From Apium graveolens (Eukaryota; Streptophyta; Magnoliopsida; Apiales; Apiaceae): a stretch of DNA of 64,000 nucleotides. Every line of letters starts with the position of its first letter. Within the stretch, counting starts at the first letter, position 1. Both the position numbers and the translations under genes were made by a program. Shown here in pieces: positions 59,341 to 64,000 of the stretch. Where the stretch lies: positions 173,041,141 through 173,105,140 of the forward strand of contig NC_133655.1 of assembly GCF_009905375.1 (NCBI RefSeq), in the 5' to 3' direction. The notes under the pieces are model-generated. The model saw only the letters and a list, made by a program, of their open reading frames with translations. It searched no databases and was not told the origin of the DNA.

Positions 59341-59533
59341 AGCCAAGTCAAGATCTACAACTGATTAAATTCTGATATTTGTACAAACTGAAGCTGTTAT
59401 CAGAAGTTAAATATTGGTAAAGCTTTAAAGACTGTAAGTTGTAGTTATCTAGTCTAATTCTCATGCATTTGTACTTAATGTTTTTGACATCATCAAATAT
59501 CTGTTAAACTTGTATATTATGCTAATTTACAAG
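59341..59533 (+). other. Untranslated stretch between ORF3 and PPT of E
   Basis: AT-rich, non-coding, with a TTCTGATA word near 59371. Confidence 0.6.
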
Positions 59534-59544
59534 TTGTGGGAGAT
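59534..59544 (+). promoter_or_regulatory. 3' polypurine tract of element E
   Basis: TTGTGGGAGAT immediately precedes the 3' LTR; one G of the usual GGGGGAGAT is replaced by T. Confidence 0.8.
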
Positions 59545-60137
59545 TGTTAGATATATTTGATAATGTCATGGCTAATATGATTTATGTTTAGATTTCAGAT
59601 CTTACTTAAACATGATAAATCAGTACTTACTGGAAGTCAGGACTTAAGGATATCAGTACTTATATTATCAGGAGATAATCATCAGAAGAAGAATATCAGA
59701 ACTTAAGTGCTGAAGGACGTTCAGATAAGGACAGTAGCTGATTAAAGGAAAGAAGATCGAGATAAATATAAGAAGAGATATGCATGAAGAAGGAATTCTA
59801 TGAAGAATATAATACTTGGAAGAAAAGATATCTGATTGATATATTTTAAGAAGCAGAATTATATTCCATATCAATTAGCGATTATCTTGTAACTGTGTAG
59901 TATATAAACACAGACATAGGGTTTACACTATAAGTGTTATCATATTCGAAGAGATTATTCATTGTAACCCTAGCAGCTCTCGTGATATTTGTTCATCACT
60001 GAGAGGTAACAGTTCCATATTGTAACAGAGTTTATTGTTTCAATAAAGTTTGTTTTCTGTTACTTGAAACATTAAAAGTTCGATTTGATTGTATTTTACA
60101 CTGTATTCACCTCCTCTACAGTGTGTGTGACCTAACA
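59545..60137 (+). mobile_element. 3' LTR of element E
   Basis: 593 bp, same ends as the 5' LTR, with 14 substitutions and no indels between the two. TATATAAA is at 59901-59908. AGATG follows at 60138-60142. Confidence 0.93.
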
Positions 60138-60142
60138 AGATG

Positions 60143-60930
60143 CATTTCTAAAAGATTTTAGCTTCACTTCATTCTTTTCTAGCTTTTCCATTAGCACTGC
60201 TACAATTTCATTTGCACACTTGAGCTTGTTCATTAGATATGCATTTTTTGTTTTAAATCTTCAAGCTCCACCAAAAACAATTCAGTTTCTTGCTTCTCAC
60301 TTTCAAGCTTCTCATTTATCTTTGTTAATCTACTAACTTCTTCATTAGCAGCAACCATGCTTGTGTGGATGTGAAACATTTTCATGCTCATCTTTTCAAC
60401 AGTTTCCTTATATTGATTCACATTTAAATCAATAGTGGTAAGAGTTGGTACCTGTAATTTAGATGAGGATGATTCTCCTTGCTCCAAGGCCATGAGTGCA
60501 TAATTTCCAAATTCTTCATCTTCATCAATTTTAAAGTCCTCCCAACTTTTACCCTCTGCAATATAAGCTTTGCTTTGCTGTTTGTTCAGAAGAGCTTCAT
60601 ACTTTGCTTCAAGTTCAAGATAAGCTTTATATTTCTTTTCCTTCTTGGGTTTCCTGCATTCTATAGCAAAGTGGCCTAGTTCATCACAGTTGAAGCACCT
60701 TATCTTAGATCTGTCAACAGATCCAGTTTTGTAGCTATTCTTGCTATCAAAATTGTGCTTCCCTTTTTTTCCAGATGTTGTCTTTGTTGAAAGACAGTCC
60801 TTTACTCTTGAAGTATCTTGGCTTTTTTACTCTAATATTTGAGAATTTTCTAGCCAAATAAGCCATTGACTGATCTAGCTCATCCGGTTCTTCAAGAGTG
60901 TAGAACTCATCTTTTTCCGATTCCCGAATG
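60143..60930 (-). pseudogene. gag: Middle part of gag of element D
   Basis: Continuation of the D gag frame beyond element E, read on the minus strand: DEFYTLEEPDELDQSMAYL, a basic stretch, zinc knuckle 1 CFNCDELGHFAIEC (near 60698-60657), and a long leucine-rich probable coiled coil (60490-60150; QYKETVEKMSMKMFHIHTS, then KINEKLESEKQETE). A frame break near 60800 is likely. Toward the N-terminus gag is interrupted by element H at 60936, so the start and the D 5' LTR are beyond the window. Confidence 0.75.
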
Positions 60931-61800
60931 ACTTGTGTTGGTGAGACTGCGTAGCTGTATGAACAGTTACGTGATAACTCAACACAATAACAATACTAGA
61001 ACAGGACAGGTTAATAATACTACGTCTACACAATAAATCAGGAAGAATGAAGACAAGGCAAATACGAAGAATCAGAAGATTAGAAGAAAGCCTGAAGTCT
61101 GTCTACAAGTGACTGAAAGAAGTTCATTAATATGATCATGCCTCAGTGAAGAACAAAGGTTAAAGACTTTCAGGATTTAAGAAATATTGAAGATTCAGTA
61201 TACAAGTGCTACAGGAAGATTCCAGTGTATTGGCATTGATTGAAGATAGACAGTGTTCGAAGCATAGGAATCTGAAGAATTGAAGACAGGGTATAGACAG
61301 AGGTTAATGAAGACGTTGTCTAAAGTACCAGAAAGGATTCCAGTGAAAGTACAATTGTTTATTGACAGTTAGTGTTCGAAGCAATAAAGTTGAGGCAAGC
61401 TTAATAATGTAATCAAGACTATAATATGAAGACCTGAATCGGGGTTAGTCGTCTGTGAACCAGACCAGTTGTACTAGGCGTCAACAGCTCGTGAAAGGAA
61501 TCTGGGTATTATTTATAGAAGGATTTTTAAGTTGAGGAACGTACTTGGATTGAACGTTTATATGTTAAAGTACGAGAAGAGGTGCGCGGAGTATACAGTT
61601 CAACAGCTCAGGGGACTGGTAAGGCTCAAAGTTTTATTGTTAAATTAAATAAATTATTTAATGGATTCTAATATAGTTTACTTAATAAACTTAAAATGAT
61701 TTATCTTATAAATTTTAAATAAGTTCATTTTATAAATCTAAATTAGTTTATTTATATACGTTATATTTAAGTTTATTTTATAAATTAAGTTAATTACAAT

Positions 61801-61940
61801 TTAAACATAGAAAGAAAAAGAAAAAAAAGGAAAAACAAAAAGAAAACAAAAAAAGAAAAGAGAAAAACAAAAACAAAAGAAAAACAAAAGAAAAACAAAA
61901 AGAAATAAAAAGGGAATAAAGAATAAACAAAAGAAAGGAA
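61801..61940. repeat. A/G low-complexity tract
   Basis: Almost pure purine on the + strand (AAAGAAAAACAAA units). The Phe-rich minus-strand ORFs over it are artefacts of composition. Confidence 0.85.
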
Positions 61941-61998
61941 CGTGTACATTTTTTGTTTAAGTACAAGAACATGTACTTGGTACATGCACAATCAAACT

Positions 61999-62160
61999 TG
62001 TCGCCACACAGAGGCTCATCCTGTACCCCGTTGTCGCCACACAGGTCTTGGAGTTAGAATAATTAATAAAAAGGTTACTCTTCCCTCCTGTCCTCCCTAG
62101 TGTCGCCACAGAGCAGAGCTAATTGGTGTCGCCACAGAAATGTATCTCCTTGTCGCCACA
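61999..62160 (+). repeat. Five GTCGCCACA words in LTR H
   Basis: TTGTCGCCACA-type words begin near 61999, 62032, 62100, 62127 and 62150. Another copy (near 63269) and a partial one (near 63226) lie in the internal region of H beyond the primer site. Confidence 0.75.
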
Positions 62161-62733
62161 GAAGTGCTGTCAACCTCAGCCACACAATTTTATTGTGTAT
62201 AAAGTCTACACTTTGCAGCAGATCTAAAAAAGAACTGTTTATCTTCTTCTCCAACAAAAAGAGAGCTGATAAAACAAACAACGGAGATTTACAGAGGAGT
62301 TCAAGCTACTTGAATATCCGTTTAACTTCTCACCGGAGTAACGTTATAATGCCCGATTTAATTCTTGTATATTCTTAGGGACATTATAATCGTTACCCGG
62401 TAATTAAAACCTAGTACAAACAAAAGCTATATTATTGTATAGGATTTGATTTGTAAATCTTTGTAGAAGCTAGGAACTTTATTATTTGTAGATTGTAGCC
62501 GGTTAATTTATTTACCGGAGTGTAGCAACACCCTCGAGGATTTATATACGAATATATATTTCCCCGAATATCTTGTGTTCCTTATTTTTTTCGTTCCAAA
62601 CACTATTTCTCTCAAAAACACGAAAGCACTAACCGAGCACTAAATATTTTATCCGCTAAAGATTCGAAAGAATTTTTAATTTAGTGATTATCATATTCAA
62701 CCCCCCTTCTACGATAATTCGGGGCCTAACTAT

Positions 62734-62745
62734 TGATATTAGAGC
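62734..62745 (+). promoter_or_regulatory. Degenerate primer binding site of element H
   Basis: TGATATTAGAGC differs at two positions from the initiator tRNA-Met complement and follows the LTR end by two bases. Confidence 0.6.
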
Positions 62746-62759
62746 CTACTGATTGATAC

Positions 62760-63590
62760 ACAAATCAGGATGCTTAAACAAATTTATTTTATTAATTTGC
62801 ATTTACATAAATTTATTTTATAAATTTGATTTAGAAAATTTATTTTATAAATTTAATTTAAATAAGTTTATTTATGAACTTTATTTAAATAAATTTATTT
62901 TATAAATTTAACTAAAATAATTTACTACTTAAATTTTAGTAAATAAAATTTTTAATTTATATTTATTTTGGGATTAGTAGCTGCCATTCTGTTGATCAAT
63001 TAGCTTCCAGATTTAGTAAATAAAGGAGTTGTTTTCTGGAGATTCATTTTGGCAGGCACAAACCATTTTCTATTTAGTTGCCACAGGTGCCATTTTTTTG
63101 TTCAAGTGTTAAATGCCAGAGTAAAGGAAATGGAGCCTGTTGGTATTCACGCGCGGATGATCACAGCAAATTCCACACGTTCAGTTGCACGCGCGGAAAC
63201 CTGTGAAATGCGACTTCAGTTTTTTTGTCGCCGTAGACACTAACAAATCAACAGGAGGTTAAAAGGATGTCGCCACAGCAATGTTCTACTCGTGGAAACA
63301 AAGTGGCTGTATTGCGACTTGGTTTGATAGCCACAGCCGAGTGATCGTTTCCTTGTATTCTACTCGTGGATACCACTGGATTTTCAGACGCAGGGAATGA
63401 ATGAAATTTCTACCGGTACAATTTTTCTCGGAGATTTTAAGACAATTCTATGATTCCAGATTATACAGTTACACAGTGGTTTGTACCAATGTTATATTTA
63501 TCCGGGAATCAATGAGATCATACAGGCAGGAGTTGTGGAGTTCAGAGAGAACAATTCACAGGAATTGTGGAGGTCAGAGAGAATAGTGGG
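62760..63590 (+). other. Internal leader of element H, non-coding
   Basis: First an AT-rich block with repeated TTTATTTTATAAATTT (62785-62930) that resembles the block inside LTR H (61690-61790), then mixed sequence with GTCGCC words and two TTCTACTCGTGGA copies (63283, 63358). No gag-like frame was found before the window ends; the short ORFs have no recognisable motif. Confidence 0.5.
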
Positions 63591-64000
63591 GACAAACATG
63601 TAGGATTTTATACATCACAGAAGCATGGTAAAACATTTTCTTAATATAAAATCCATATAATACGCATACAAATCGTGAATAAATTGAGTGATCGATTACT
63701 AACCTTTAATAGCGATCCAAGAACGATGAACGGAGATCCCTAGCAGCTGCTCCTCAATTGTGAAGCACTTCACTAGTATCCACCAAGAGATCAAAATAAT
63801 GGAGGGAGAAAAGAGGTTGAGAGAATTAGTTGCCTCCCTCTTTTTCTACTTTAGAATTAGGGTTTTATTTTGGGTTGAGTCAAATAGGGTTTATAATAGT
63901 ATATTTATAGGCAAAATTTTCAGCTGAAAATTTTCCATAAAATATTATTATTATTAACCCTTTAATTGATTATTCTTATTAACCAATTAACTAATAATTA
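63591..64000 (-). promoter_or_regulatory. Possible minus-strand LTR promoter region at the window edge
   Basis: On the minus strand TATAAATAT (63901-63909) is followed by AAACCCTATTTGACTC, a pyrimidine-rich leader, and GGATCTCCGTTCATCG. This is the layout of a copia-type R-U5 region. No LTR end, PBS or partner copy is visible, so the call is tentative. Confidence 0.3.

Larger units (their letters stand above)
46897..60137 (+). mobile_element. Element E: full-length Sirevirus-like Ty1/copia retrotransposon
   Basis: A 13,241-bp element with both LTRs (46897-47489, 59545-60137), primer site, gag, pol, long spacer, ORF3 and PPT. The target duplication AGATG is perfect (46892-46896, 60138-60142). 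It lies inside gag of element D in the opposite orientation. The two 593-bp LTRs differ at 14 positions by my hand alignment (2.4%), without indels, which makes it a rather recent insertion. Nonsense codons at 47666, 48704, 48923, 52130, 56245 and 56947 show it is no longer autonomous in this copy. Confidence 0.93.
60936..62731 (+). mobile_element. 5' LTR of element H (runs past the window)
   Basis: It starts TGTTGGTGAGACTGCG where D gag stops (flank ACTTG 60931-60935) and ends GGGGCCTAACT before a mutated primer site, about 1.8 kb. Near the end it has CAACCCCCCTTCTACG, the same U5 signature as other Sirevirus-like LTRs here. A TATA-like GTATAAAG lies at 62197-62204. It also holds an AT-rich block (61640-61800), a purine run (61801-61940) and five GTCGCCACA words. 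The right boundary is a best estimate because the terminal CA and the primer site are mutated. Confidence 0.65.

Noticed and set aside
61790..61991. Phe/Leu-rich ORFs on the minus strand that resemble membrane proteins
   Set aside because: They only translate the A/G low-complexity tract; both overlapping frames look alike.

Overview
The window is repeat-dense nuclear DNA of a flowering plant, probably a eudicot with a large genome. It is AT-rich and built almost entirely of nested LTR retrotransposons, with a tRNA-derived SINE, MITE-like elements, a hAT transposase remnant and a CACTA-like end. I see no cellular protein gene, rRNA gene or functional tRNA gene. The species cannot be read from the sequence.

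Most of the DNA belongs to Ty1/copia elements of Sirevirus (SIRE/Maximus) type: long gag with two zinc knuckles, gag-pol in protease-integrase-RT-RNase H order, then a third long reading frame (ORF3) between pol and the 3' LTR, an initiator-tRNA-Met primer site and a GGGGGAGAT polypurine tract. I name them A to H. Left part: the end of a Ty3/gypsy-like LTR (1-1398) interrupts ORF3 of A (1399-5586). A's 3' LTR (5775-6877) is also the 5' LTR of a gag + ORF3 derivative, B (to 13884), which carries a solo LTR (8210-9305). The A-B array sits in the RT gene of minus-strand element G (13885-18744). G sits in gag of minus-strand composite C (18745-22789).

Middle part: 22790-28080 is older intergenic DNA with MITEs, fold-back elements, a hAT fragment and a solo LTR. 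Element F (+) follows (28081-31299), with a SINE in its 5' LTR. Minus-strand element D is inserted in the second LTR of F: 3' LTR 31300-32603, ORF3 32744-37924, pol 38805-46107, gag 46148-46891 and 60143-60930. D is split by a CACTA-like fragment, a 4.1 kb solo gypsy-like LTR (39076-43161, TSD CCATT), the complete element E (46897-60137, TSD AGATG) and element H (from 60936).

E is the best preserved element: two 593-bp LTRs differing at 14 positions, primer site, gag, pol, a 2.4 kb spacer, ORF3 and PPT. It carries six nonsense codons outside the gag-pol junction, so it is not expected to make all its proteins. Element G has an unbroken gag.

The most interesting signals are not genes. (1) Each lineage has its own short repeat word, present both in its LTR and in its internal DNA. 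In ORF3 of A and B these words form three hairpins whose two arms changed together. (2) In D, E and G the gag-pol junction is a 40/45/48-nt segment bounded by GT and AG whose removal restores one frame. (3) D and E have promoter-like TATA boxes ahead of ORF3, and E has a small coiled-coil plus membrane-segment reading frame in its pol-ORF3 spacer. (4) GGGGGAG tracts recur inside ORF3 at matching positions.
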